NCBI GenBank assembly: GCA_958450325.1
Contig: OY288250.1
Location: 42,258,683 to 42,322,682, forward strand
Direction: 5' to 3'
DNA: 64,000 bases
Source of the DNA: Agrostemma githago
Taxonomy: Eukaryota > Streptophyta > Magnoliopsida > Caryophyllales > Caryophyllaceae
Shown here: positions 43,406 to 54,722 of the stretch, one piece after another
Layout of the letters: the number at the start of each line of letters is the position of its first letter
How positions within the stretch are numbered: position 1 is the stretch's first letter
Translations under genes and position numbers: made by a program
Notes under the pieces: model-generated
Told to the model about the DNA's origin: nothing
Database searches by the model: none
Seen by the model: the letters and a program-made list of their open reading frames with translations, nothing else

Positions 43406-44977
43406 AAACGCTCTCTAGCATGGCGACTTGAAGGTGACGGCTTCGTGAGTTCAGAGGGGATTCATGAGCATTCTGGCTATGGATCCTTCCCTTTCTGATT
43501 TGCGTAATGTCACTAGACGGAAGACAACGAACAGCAAAGAGAGAAAGTCAAAAAAACCGACAGAAAATATGAGCAAAAATGGTCCAGACGTAGAAAATGC
43601 TATTAAACATGGGAGTATGAAAGTGATTGCAGTTGTGCCTCCGTATTCTGCTAATGAATTAGGGATGGGTAGCGACACACAAACGGAAACTATGAGAGAA
43701 GATGATGATCTAAACGCCATGGAAGGTGAATGGTTTGATAGACATGGACGTAAAATTGAAAAACTCTTAGAGGACGCACTACAACAAAATAGACTTTTCG
43801 CGACAATTATTTTGTGTCGATTGAAAATTTGACATAACTAACCTATTATTACTCATATAATTGACCACTTACCATGACAAATAAAATTTGACACTAAAAG
43901 ACCAAGTTAAATGACAGGTTATATGAGCCCTAATTCTCAATATACTCCGTCTTTGACCCATTTCCCAAATATATGAAACACTTCACTTAGATTAGAAAAA
44001 ATGCACATAATGAACTTAAAATAGTTAGGGTTTAATTCTGCTTCCTTCTTCTTCATCGTTCTTTTTCCTAAAAGGCCTTTAAAACCAATTCGCCATCGCT
44101 ACTTCTAGTTCGGTATCTCTAATTCTTGGTATCAATTCACCATCGTTCTTTATTGCTTCTTGCTATCTAATTCTTGGTATCATTCTTTATTCGCCATCAA
44201 TTCACCATAGTTCTTTAATTCGCCATCGTTCTTTATCAATTCTTGGTATCTCTAATTTGGTATTTTTCATCTTTTATTTGCTCAAACGTCCGTCAATTTG
44301 TCGATTTCTATGAATAATTTATTTCTTGTTATGTTTTTATCTATAAATGATTGAAGTAATATCGAATTAGGGTGTATTGTTTAATAATATTCAATTTCAG
44401 TCGATTATAGGTGCGGTTTTTCCGGCTTTGTATTCTAATTAATTTTGTTTTATGTGATGGAATCTATCATTGAAATTTTTGGGTTTCTTATTGTTTAGAT
44501 TTCTAAGTGTGTCGCCAAGGTCGGAGCACTTAGAATCTGCTCTATTACGCTTCTTCTACAAGCTATCTAAAACTACAACAACCAATTGGATTGAATATCC
44601 TTCACAACATTATGTATGATATGAAGAGAAATTTGTCCATCTTTTTTGCAATGTTGTTGGCTTGGGTTGCTTTCTGTAGTTTGATTTCAGGAGAAATCTG
44701 TGGTGTTTGAAACTTGGTTATGTACTTGATTACTATGCCTTGATTGTTTTCATTTACGATTATTTATTGTAATTTTCATTTCAGCTGAAATTGTGGCTGT
44801 TTATAAGTTGGTTATGGGCCAATGCTTTAATATATGACCTTATCTCAAGCCTCAATTGCGTCGCTAGCCTCTTCAGCTAACTCTGCATAATGTCCATTCC
44901 AAGTAGTTTCACGCAGGATTCGCAACAGTTAACGCTACCATGCTCCGCTGATGAGTTATTTTCGGATTTTTAATGCG

Positions 44978-44979
<2 letters not shown>

Positions 44980-45034
<55 letters not shown>
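44980..45034. repeat. (AT)n microsatellite
   Basis: An uninterrupted AT run of about 27 units lies inside CACTA1, just upstream of the candidate gene. It is likely to vary in length between individuals. Confidence 0.95.
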
Positions 45035-45036
<2 letters not shown>

Positions 45037-45062
45037 TTGTTTTTCCAAGTAGGACAGAGAGA

Positions 45063-46747
45063 ATGGAGATTTCAATGATGGCAAGGAGCATTTCCAGAAG
45101 ACTAAGTGATAACCGGGTATCCTCTGATGGTATTATGAATGAGGATGACAATGACACGTCTCCTAAACATGTTGTTTCTCCAAAAAATGTTGTAAGTACT
45201 TTTATAGTTTGTAGTTTTTATTACTTCTTCTTGTGTTAAATTGTTAGTTTCTTTAACTTGATCGTATCACTATAAATTAGGAAACTGAATCCGTTACCCA
45301 AACTGAATCGAACAGCAAAGCAGGAAACACAGACCAGGCCGTTAGTAGTCCTATTATAATGGTACTCTTTTTCATATCTCTAATCCCTTCATGTTACATC
45401 ATGAACATATAAATTTCCTTTGATGTCTCGAGAACTCATGTTTATTCCATTTCCAATCTGACCCAGGGACTGGGACACTGCCACTGCTGTAAGGGTTGGG
45501 GCTACAGAACTATGTTCAGTACTTGTTAAAATATTAATTCTCTCTCCCTCCATTTTCTTTTTGGAAAGTCACATTGGGCATGTATAAATTTTCTTTGGCA
45601 TATTTTTAGGGTGGTCAACTGGTATCCTTGATGAAGATTTCTGAATTGGTAAGACTTATAAACTGTATTTAGTATTGTTTGATTAGTTTTTCTTTTCTTT
45701 TCATTTGGTTGCTTCCATTATTATTTGGACCTTCAATCTCTTTGCTCTAGGTATCCACAAATTTGTCAGAGAAAATGCTTGTGGAAGCTGTCAAACATAA
45801 ACTCGGAAGGGAGGCCATCAAAAAGGTAAACCTTGGCACTTAACTATATTTATGACTCTGCTTAGGAGTACCAATCTCTTTATTGGACTCTTGATATGTA
45901 CATGAGTACCAATGCTGAGTTATCATCACATAATAAAGACTAGTAAGCACATTGGAGATTAGGATCATTTGAACCTAGCCCCAGATCAGGAAAAGTTGAA
46001 TCTAGTGGTACTGTATCATCACAAATGGTAATTATTAACTGTTGTGGGAAAGTCTATTCTCTGATGCGTCACGTGTGCAGGAACGCTGTTTGTAACAGTC
46101 TTAGGAGACAATATGGTCTCAGAAACTCAAACTTTCTGTTAGGCTTGACTGTTTCCTTTTGATAAAAATCAGGGGAGCTAGTAATCTGTACATTTCTCAT
46201 TACTGTTCCCTTTTGCCTTACCTCAATTCACCATGTTTGTTGCCCTGTTGATATCAATTTGTTGTACGAGTATGAAATAGTGGTTTGGGCATTCCTCATC
46301 TATATGCGTTAAAATATATTGAAAATATTATTAATATATTCGTATGACATCCATTTTCTAATCTTTTTGAAAATTTCAGATCGAAGATTTTGTGTGTTTT
46401 TGACAGGTCCTTGCACTCTCCTTACCGATGGGAGATGTATACACTACATTCTGGGGTTCTTGGAGACGGAAAAATGAAATTTATTTGTGTATTTTCGTGT
46501 AATGATTCTCAGAAAGAAAATGAAATTTGTTTGTGTATTTTCGTCTAATGACTATCAGAAAGAAAATGAAATTTGTTCAATGTGAACTTGTTTGTGAATA
46601 TTAATTCTTTGTTTTAATTGTTATACCTATTGCAATCTTTTAATCCTACTAATTAAATTTGTTCAAACGCAGGAGAGTTTAACCAGGGAGGAAATCGCGG
46701 GGAATCAGCTTGATGGTTTTTTTCGAGGCGCGATTACTTTAACATAA
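45063..46747 (+). CDS. Candidate spliced small gene inside CACTA1
   Basis: Five exons with GT..AG borders all join in phase 0: 45063-45191, 45281-45361, 45610-45648, 45751-45825 and 46673-46747 (stop TAA). The joined product would be about 132 residues, starting MEISMMARSISRRLSDNRVS. Later parts include 'LVSLMKISEL', 'LSEKMLVEAVKHKLGREAIK' and a C-terminus 'GNQLDGFFRGAITLT'. Exons may be missing between 45826 and 46672. I do not recognise a family. It may be a TnpA-like accessory gene or a captured host gene fragment. Confidence 0.45.
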
Positions 46748-48251
46748 TTCAGAGTTTTGTTTTGGTAGCCGAAGACGTAGGAATTTTTTTAGGTTGTCAA
46801 AAGTTCATTTGCACTTATTTTGTACTTATTTATATTAATTTAATTTACTCGATGTTGGATATATAAAATTTTGGGAATTTATGAGCGATATAAAAGTTAT
46901 ATTTTTTTAAACTTGTTCTTTCTTTTATTTTCACACCGCATTTGAGAGATAGAGGTGATGGTTGCATTTAATAGTACTTATCGTGTCAAATATAATTGCA
47001 ACAATTGTCACTAAATGACATTTTATCATACTTACCGTGTCAAATACAATCGCTACAATTATTATAAGGTAATATCAAATTATATTACCGCGTCAATAAT
47101 AATCGCCACAAAATTCGTCACAAAAGCTTCTCTTCTTTCGCGTTGATTTTTAGAAACTAACCCAGCGAATAGATTATTCGCTACGAAAGGCTACGGCAAC
47201 GCCGCCTACCACCTCGATTACACAATCGATGGGGAAAACTTTTGCATCGAATAGAATCGACACGAAATACCAAAATAATCGCCGCGAAAAGATCATTTTG
47301 TTGTAGTGACGATGATGATAATGTGCTTCAACTGACTGAAGACGACGTGAAAGATGAACTTACATATTGGCAAAATGCAATTTATGGTTTTGTTCTTGGA
47401 GCAAACCCACCATGGCCTGTGTTCGAAGGATACCTTAAGCGAATATGGAAACATCACAAAATGGAATCGATATCTTTCCTCCCTAATGGTGTGTTTATTG
47501 TGCTTTTTCAGACACAGGAAATGTAAGAAAAGGTTCTCAACGCAGGCACTCATATGTTTGACAGTAAACGAGTTATTATCAAAAAATGGATGCCTAATAT
47601 CGATCTTGAGAAGGAAGAGGTTAAATGTGTCCCTACTTGGATGAGGCTGCATAGGTTACCACTCAAATTCTGGGGGGCAAGCTTACCTAAAATTGCAGGT
47701 ACTGTTGGGACATTCCTGAAGAAAGATGAGGCCACGGAATCCAAAATCCGACTTGGATATGCAAGGGTCCAGATAGAGTTCCAAGTAGGTCAACATTTTC
47801 CTAAGCAAGTGAAATTCAAAGATGAGAATCAAAATTTGGTTGTTGTGCCTGTGGAATTTGAATGGAAACCGATTAATTGTGAAAAGTGCAAGAATTTGGG
47901 GCATGATAGTGCAAATTGCAGGATCAAAAAGACCATCAGAATTGAAAAGCAAGTGTGGAGGAAAAAGATAACATCGTCAAATGAGACTCCAAAAGCAACC
48001 AGCCCTGCACCTGCACAGCCTGCTGTGAGGTCAGAGTCTACTGTTGTTGTTGAGAATAAGGACGATGATTTCCCTACCATCCAAGAGACATGTATACAGC
48101 CAAATACTCAAGAGACGATCAGTCCTAAGTCTGTTAATGCTGGTAGCAGTAGTTCAGCGGGAGGTGGAATATCCTCTTTCAAGAATGTATTACAAGGAGG
48201 GAATATTCCGTTGCGAGTTCAGTATAGGTCTCCTACACAGCCCGTGTCTCC

Positions 48252-49740
48252 ATGATTATGGGGATATGGAATGTTTGGGGCATGAATAAAGCCAAAAAAC
48301 AGGTACATATTAATAAGTTTTTGGTGGCTAATAAGATAGGTTTGTTTGCATTACTTGAGACAAAAATTAAGCCCACTAATCAATGGAAGACAATAACCAG
48401 CTTCAATGCTTGGAGCATTACTACGAATTCTCACTTACATGATGGCGGTAGAATCTGGGTAGGCTGGAACCCAGCGGATTTTAGAGTTAATATTTTAGAA
48501 TATGATCCTCAATACATTCATATATGGGCAATGCACGAGGCCACTCAGAGAGAGTTTCACATCACTTTTGTTTATGCTTTTAACGATGCACATGGAAGGG
48601 AAACACTGTGGATGAACCTTAGGAGAATTGCAGATGGTATCAAGGGGTCTTGGGCTGTAGGAGGTGACTTCAATTGCATTCTCACGCAGGAGGAAAGGTT
48701 AGGCGGCTCGTTTAGTGCTGCTGAGGCTAGGCCGTTTCAGGACTGTTTACTGCATTGCGATCTTACTGATTGCCCATCTACAGGTTCATTCTATACATGG
48801 TCGAACAAACAAAGACCGGGAGATAGAGTGTACTCTAGATTGGACAGATTTTTAGCTAATCAGGATTGGGCTGTTCTGTTCCCGAATTTGCAGGCTAATT
48901 TCCTCCCCGAGGAAACATTCGATCATACTCCGTGCATTATACAGGAACATGTGGTGGAAGAACATAGAAATCGTCCCTTTCGATTCTCAAACATGTGGGT
49001 TTCTGACCCTGGTTATCAGGATATTATCAAGGAGAATTGGAATATGACGGTGGAAGGCACAAGAATGTACAGTATCTGCCAAAAACTGAAAGCAATGAAA
49101 GCTCCCTTGAAGTACCTGAATAGATCCAAATTTTCAGATATAGAGAGGGCTGCTGACATCGCTAGAGTGACGCTAAGATGCTGCCAGCAAGCTATCATAG
49201 ATAAACCGGGTGATCAATCTCTAATTCAAAAGGAATATGATGCGAATGTGCTATGTACTAAGTTGGAATCGCAAGAATACACATTTCTTAAGCAAAAAGC
49301 TAAGGCGCACTGGATTAAGGAAGGGGATGCTAACACATCATATTTCCATGGTGTGTTGAGAACTAGACGAGCGCGAAATTTGGTGAATCAAATCAAGGAC
49401 TCAGAAGGCGAAATGCACACGACAAAGGATGGAATCCAAAGGAGTTTTCTTGATTTCTATGAAAAACTCCTGGGGAGAAGCCATCCCACGCAGCCAGTGA
49501 ATGTAAGGATTGTACAGGAAGGGCCCACCTGCACAATACAGCATGTTGATATGCTCCTGAAACAGGTTACTGATGACGAAATTAAGAAAGCATTCTTCGA
49601 CATTCCTAATGATAAGGCTCCGGGACCGGACGGGTTCTCGAGTCTTTTTTTCAAAACGAGTTGGGATACTGTTGGGAATGAGATTTGTGAAGACATACAT
49701 GAATTTTTCAGGAACGGGAGAATGCTGAAACAGTTGAATG
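48252..49740 (+). pseudogene. LINE ORF2: endonuclease and start of reverse transcriptase
   Basis: The ATG at 48252 overlaps the ORF1 stop (ATGA). The apurinic-type endonuclease domain shows 'IWNVWGMNKAKK', 'LLETKIK', 'VGGDFNCILTQEERLGG', 'YSRLDRFLANQDW' and 'FDHTPCI', the order of L1 EEP endonucleases that nick the target. RT begins with 'DEIKKAFFDIPNDKAPGPDG' and stops at 'GRMLKQLN', where CACTA2 starts at 49741. The catalytic YADD region is not present in the window. The open frame running on to 49808 is inside CACTA2. The domain up to the insertion has no stops. Confidence 0.88.
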
Positions 49741-50115
49741 CACTACTACAAATGAGCACTTGGGCCACGGCTGAATTCGTGGCAAAAGTGCAAAATTTTC
49801 GTGGCTAAAGTACTTTGCCACGGAAAAACAATCCGTGGCGCTAGTGGCCGTGGCAAACAAATAGCCACGGGAAAAAAAAAGTGTGGCAAGTATTGATTTT
49901 ATTGCCACGGAGTCTCCCGTGGCTAGAATAAATTTTTTGCCACGGATTATCCCGTGGCTAATTATGTTTGTGGGAAAATATTTATTCCGGTGACAAAATA
50001 TATAATAAATTAAATAAATTAATAATCGTAAGAATTTTCTATCCCTATAGTAGTCACATCTAGAACGGTTACTATCTTTATAACTGAGTCATTTCAATAT
50101 TTTTTAATTTCACCA

Positions 50116-50198
50116 TACGCATCGAAGAGCCTTCCCAGGAGGTCACCCATCTTAACACTACTCTCACTCAAGCACGCTTAACTGTGAAGTTCTTATGC
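50116..50198 (-). pseudogene. 5S rRNA-like segment, antisense
   Basis: The minus strand reads 'ttaagcgtgcttgagtgaga', then 'gtagtgttaagatgggtgac' and 'ctcctgggaag', closely following the 3' two thirds of plant 5S rRNA, where the standard text is 'gggcgagagtagtactaggatgggtgacc'. It includes the internal control region of the RNA polymerase III promoter. The first third of 5S is absent or diverged. It may be a captured 5S fragment, a Cassandra-type LTR or a 5S-derived SINE. No LTR ends were seen. Confidence 0.75.
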
Positions 50199-50914
50199 CC
50201 AGCTACCAGAAATAAAATTGAACTTTATTGACCAAATCATTGGATTGAATTCTTTTAAAGTGATGTTTTTTTCAAACTACATCTTCTTTTGAGTAATTAA
50301 TTTTTTTCCCCAACGATTTACATATTATGATTAAAAAATTATTATTCCGGAAAACAAAAGTTCGAAGTTGATTTTCGGACTCATGATTTCATTAATTTAT
50401 CGATATTTTTATTTTAGTTTCTATTTTCCACGTTCTTTTATTGCTTGTTCTTTCGATATGTTTTTTTGTTTTCGTTATCGGTCGTTATTTTATTTCATCA
50501 GTTTTTTATCTCATTGAGTTTCCTCTAGCCTATTTCAAGTTTGAGCTGAATTTTATTTTTCATTAAGTAAATTTTATTTTAAATTTATTTTTTAAAATAT
50601 CTTCCAAATAATATTACAGAATAGTTACCGAATTAAACCGTTGACGATAAATTAATTTTTGATTTCCTCACTAGTAGTCCTTAATTATTAGATTTTCTTA
50701 CTTTAATTTGTCAATTATTTGATTTTCTCACTTATACCTCTCTTTTTTTTAAAATTATTTTGACTGGTTATTGAACTTAGGCATGACTTTCTAATATGTT
50801 AATCTTTCTTCCAAACCAAACAAATCGAAAGACAATTAATTTACAAAAATAATTATTTTTTTCGCAGTCAAAGTTAATTCCATAAAAAAAATATAGACCA
50901 ATTAGAATTCTTAA

Positions 50915-51237
50915 GAGTAGATTAAAAATTACTTCCTTTTAAGATACTAATTTTAAAATTTACTCCCTTTTAAAAAATTTGTCAAAAATAACTCCCAAAA
51001 TCTATCAAAAGTTAAAAAATTGGTCCCAAATTTATTTTTAGGACGGAAATGCCCTTGGCTTGAGGGTGATGTGGAGTAATATGGCATAAAAAAGGTAGGG
51101 CCATTTTCATCCAAAAAATATATTTTGGAGCAATTTTTGAACTTTTGGTAGATTTTGGGAGTTATTTTTGACAAAATTGTTAAAAGGGAGTAAATTTTAA
51201 AACCGATATCTTAAAAGGGAGTAATTTTAATTGACTC
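50915..51237. mobile_element. Mutator-type foldback MITE, 323 bp
   Basis: Inverted arms of about 105 bp start GAG and share TTTTAAGATA, 'ttttaaaatttactccctttt' (trimmed) and 'aaaaataactcccaaaatct'. AATTCTTAA is repeated exactly at 50906-50914 and 51238-51246, the 9-bp target duplication of Mutator elements. The centre is unique and non-coding. Confidence 0.85.
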
Positions 51238-51370
51238 AATTCTTAAATACGAGTTTAATAAAGCGGTTTTTTCACATTGAAAATATTGTAAGAAAATCAA
51301 AAATTTGGAAAAAAATCATGCTCAGTCACTTTCTTTTTAAGTTCTTTTGTCTTAAAAAGAAGTGTATTAT

Positions 51371-53652
51371 TGTAGACACCCACATTTTGACCGCCAGGTG
51401 TCTATAGTAGGTCCCGCCAAACACCCGATGATGATAGGACGCAAACGTGCTTTAATGGACTCGGATATGGGCTCGAAATCATGGACATTTGGTTTAGGCT
51501 TATTAAGGAGTACAAATCTCACAGAACGGACCTCAAATCCAGGCCCAGTGGGTCGTTTCGAGTCAAATGAGACTAATTTGGGTCGATTCTGACACCGGGG
51601 GTAAAACCGTCTTTTAGCGACCGAGTCAAACCCGATCAAAGATATTTTTCCCGAGTCACACGATCTGGCCGTGTCATTACACGTCCAATTCGGACTCAAT
51701 CACTACAAAAATCAGCCTTCAATAATATTAAACAAATCCGTTTAAGGATAGAATTCGATCTCAAGTAGGAATTCTATCCGGAAACCGAAACAAAGTATCA
51801 CCCGAGCTCAGATACTCGGTTGAAACAGCCGAGATACCTCCCCCACCAGCCGAGTTTTTGGCTTTCCCACTAAGGAACGAGAAGTTTATTCCCTTACGAA
51901 CTCTCGTATTTCCTATCCAAACCGGTGTTTCTTGTCACACAAGCAAGGCCACCTCGATTCCTATAAATAGGACATCCCGTCCAACACAAAATATAAGGTT
52001 TTTAAGACAGAAAAATACCGGAAAATTCACAAATTTTCAGCAGCCAAAAAACGACGTTCAAAATCCCGACGTAATCCCGAAATAGTTCCAAGAATCCGAC
52101 GAAACCAATCCCGTCCAAACCGGCCGAACCCACGCCTACACACACACATCAAAACACTCCAAAAACCGACACCTTGACTCATCCACATCATCTCGACGCT
52201 CCCGAACCTAAGCTACCGTCCGACGAGCCTTATTCCGAGAACACAAAGCATGTAGGTTGAGGGTGTAAATCAAACCCGACTCTTTTCCTTTCTCTTTCCC
52301 TATCTCACGTTTTTTTCACCTTTTTTTCGTCCGTTTTTTTTTATTTTTTACGGGTCGTCGGTCGTCTCATATTTACTACGGGTCATTCATCATATTTTTT
52401 ATTTATTTTCGATAACAAAACTTTTTTACAATGTTCTGAAAATATGATATCGATTCTCTAATCGTGTATCGTATTTACAAGAACTAAATTAATTTTATTC
52501 TCGTTAATACTAATGAAATCATTAACCTTTTTATTTACAAAATTCGATGATTTTATATGCGGGGAGAATTCAACATCTTTTTTCGTTCAAAATTCTTTTT
52601 TTCACCTTTTCGTTCAAAAACTAACTTTTTTTAACTTTTTCTAAAAACATTCTAACTATTTGATATTGATTTCATAATCAAATATCGAATACAACGAATA
52701 TCGAAAATATGAATCGGGCATAAATTAATCTATATTTGTACGCGATTTATAAAAATTAACGACTTTTCAACAAATAAAATAATCCGACAGGCTACCACGC
52801 GGGTCACGCGCCGGTCAGGCGACCCGCGCGGCAGCCGGTTCACGGCCTCCCTTTTTTGTTTTCTTCGTTGTCTATTTTTAATTCTTCGCGAACATTATAT
52901 TAAAATGCGACCTTCGCGACATATTTCAATAAATTCTTTTTTCGACCTCGATCAACACGTGTTAATCAATCACGTGCCATAAATATTTTCCAAAATCATG
53001 CATCTTATTTATTTATGTCTTTTATTCAATTTATTCATCGTTACTAACTCGTTTTCTCGTGTTTGTAGCTTTTTATTTGTTTTTATCGTTTTATTAGACT
53101 AAAACGAACTCACATGCTAAAATAACTTTGACGTTATTAGTTTAATATGCATTAAACGACTTAGCAACCCATTTTATTTTTCTCTCACATGTCTAGGGAA
53201 AATAATGTTTGCATATCATTCAACCGTCGAACTAACCCGTGTACACCAAAAACGAACGATATCCTAGTAAAGGCCGCTAAGTGCGGGCGGGGTTGGGTGT
53301 TCTTAGTGAACTTCCCAACACGTACCCTCTCCCCTTACTCAGAACCATGGTTTCCGGATGTCCGAATCCATTGGCTACGAGAGTCATTCAATATACGATT
53401 AACCGCCCAGCCGGCATCGGTATCGATATGCAAAGGGACGAGCCCAATAAACTCTGACATCGGAAATGGGCCGTATTTTGTATACGGCCCACTACGACAT
53501 AGAGTGGGCTCGAACGGTTCCGAATAACCACAAAATTCGGTGGCGACTCCTACTTCGATTTAAATTTCAATTTGACCATCTCATATGGAGATTCATTCGC
53601 CTCCCCAAACCCGCGCGTGGCCGCGTCGGGGTGGACCTATGTCATGTCCACA
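51371..53652 (+). mobile_element. Element B 5' LTR, 2.28 kb
   Basis: It starts TGTAGACACCCACATTTTGAC and ends GTCATGTCCACA. The ends and several blocks are shared with A's LTR. A's ACTCG..CGAGT arrays are absent, but CCGAG half-sites occur at 51802, 51829 and 51850. CTATAAATAGG near 51960 is a good TATA box. Confidence 0.92.
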
Positions 53653-54722
53653 ATTTGGCGACTCCGCTGGGGATCAACTGATGAGTAACTTACCATCGGC
53701 ATCCCTAGGGTGAGACTCGAAAAGAAATCGTTCGAATAGTAATGTACACGTTTTAGTTCAATGGGCCATGCATAACCCAATCTTTCCCGGGCCGGTTACT
53801 TGTGACCGACGTCCCACTATACCACGGTGCGTTCCCACTTGGACCCACTAAAAACATCGATGGTGGAACTCGTTTAGGTTTTGCGGCATGTCCTAAGACC
53901 CACTCGGCTTAGGAAGTCCGTCCTCAGTACGAGAAAGCCATCGTTGTTGGTATAGACCCTATTAGACCGACCGAGACTTAGACTAGGAGCATACATGGTG
54001 TCGTTATACTGTTTCCGTGACTACATGCTACTTGGTCCGTGTCTCATCTTTTTTTTCAAAAAACCGTGTTTTCAAAAAAAAACTTGCACCTTTTTTCGAA
54101 AACCATCCATTTTTCAAAACCCGGAAAGCTACCGAATTTAGGACTTATGATTTTGACTCAAAATAGCCTATTTTTAGCCGGTATGCTGTCCAAACCCTTT
54201 TCAAAAATTCAAAACTCGGCCCAATAAACCTTTTTTCTGATTTTCAAAAAAGATTGGGCCGTCCAACCCGACTTTGCTCGGTTTTCAAATTCAAATCCTC
54301 TTTTCAAACCTTCTTCTTCTTAGGACTTCCCGTATTTAGCAGTGTCGGGTCTTGTCATAAGTAGTAAGAGTCTATAGCGTCGAAACTCCGTCGATCTTAC
54401 ATCACGGGTTTCCACCCCATCCCAAGTCCGCCTTATTAGTCAAGGCACGGCCCACCTATGTAGGACAAACTCCTACAAAGGGAAGCCCACTTACACAATC
54501 GAGTCCAAAGTCTGGGGATTAGCACACGTAGGTCTTTCTTCGAACGGGACTAGGCCCACTATGCCGAAATCCTAAAGAAAGCCCACCGTTCATGAGTCAC
54601 CCGTCTAGGAGTCGGTTTAGTCCGTTTCCGAGTCTAGTCGTTTTCTCGGGATGCACCTTTCGATCTGGGTCCGATTCTGATTACACGGTGTTCTTACAGA
54701 CAGGCCGCCTCACACTCGAACC
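53653..54722 (+). other. Element B primer site and leader
   Basis: The primer site starts at 53654. The leader of about 1.05 kb has no supported ORF and ends at the acceptor-like 'cacggtgttcttacag' (about 54700), 22 bp before the gag ATG. A has the same junction, so the gag start may follow splicing. Confidence 0.75.

Larger units (their letters stand above)
43777..47308 (+). mobile_element. CACTA1: complete non-autonomous CACTA element, 3.5 kb
   Basis: The terminal inverted repeats are CACTACAACAAAATAGACTT and its complement ending TTTTGTTGTAGTG. The inverted match extends inward to a CGCG tract (TTTTCGCG/CGCGAAAA). ACG at 43774-43776 and at 47309-47311 is the 3-bp target duplication of CACTA elements. 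Removing the element rejoins LINE ORF1. There is no TNP2-type transposase. The interior carries a small spliced gene and an AT microsatellite. Confidence 0.93.
43464..48255 (+). pseudogene. LINE ORF1, interrupted by CACTA1
   Basis: The first part (43464-43776) starts MSILAMDPSLSDLRNVTRRK, basic and Lys-rich. After CACTA1 the frame resumes at 47312 with 'LTEDDVKDELTYWQNAIYGF' and 'VLGANPPWPVFEGYLKRIWK', a DUF4283 RNA-binding domain. A TAA at 47524-47526 breaks it. It then continues through 'VPTWMRLHRLPLKFW' to a CCHC knuckle, 'CEKCKNLGHDSANC' (about 47878-47920), and a Ser/Pro/Thr-rich tail. ORF1 proteins of plant L1 elements coat LINE RNA. The last codons overlap the ORF2 start as ATGA. Confidence 0.85.
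43406..49740 (+). mobile_element. L1-type LINE, split by two CACTA elements
   Basis: It contains ORF1 (DUF4283 and zinc knuckle) and ORF2 (endonuclease and the start of RT). CACTA1 splits ORF1 and CACTA2 ends ORF2 at 49740. The 5' untranslated region is only about 58 bp, so the 5' end may be truncated. Most of the RT, the 3' end and the poly(A) tail are not in the window. Confidence 0.9.
49741..51370 (+). mobile_element. CACTA2: left end of a second CACTA element
   Basis: The LINE stops at exactly 49740, followed by CACTACTACAAATGAG. A dense set of subterminal repeats, GCCACGG and CCGTGGC, alternates from 49765 to 49955, as in CACTA elements. The matching right end (CATTTGTAGTAGTG type) was not found before element B starts at 51371, and is expected beyond the window. 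The target duplication would be ATG or similar. Between 49980 and 51370 lie the 5S-like segment, AT-rich DNA and a Mutator MITE. Confidence 0.75.

Noticed and set aside
51802..51854. Palindrome array in B's LTR like that of A
   Set aside because: Only CCGAG half-sites are present, one pair at 21 bp, and the TATA box is about 105 bp away. Too weak to claim.
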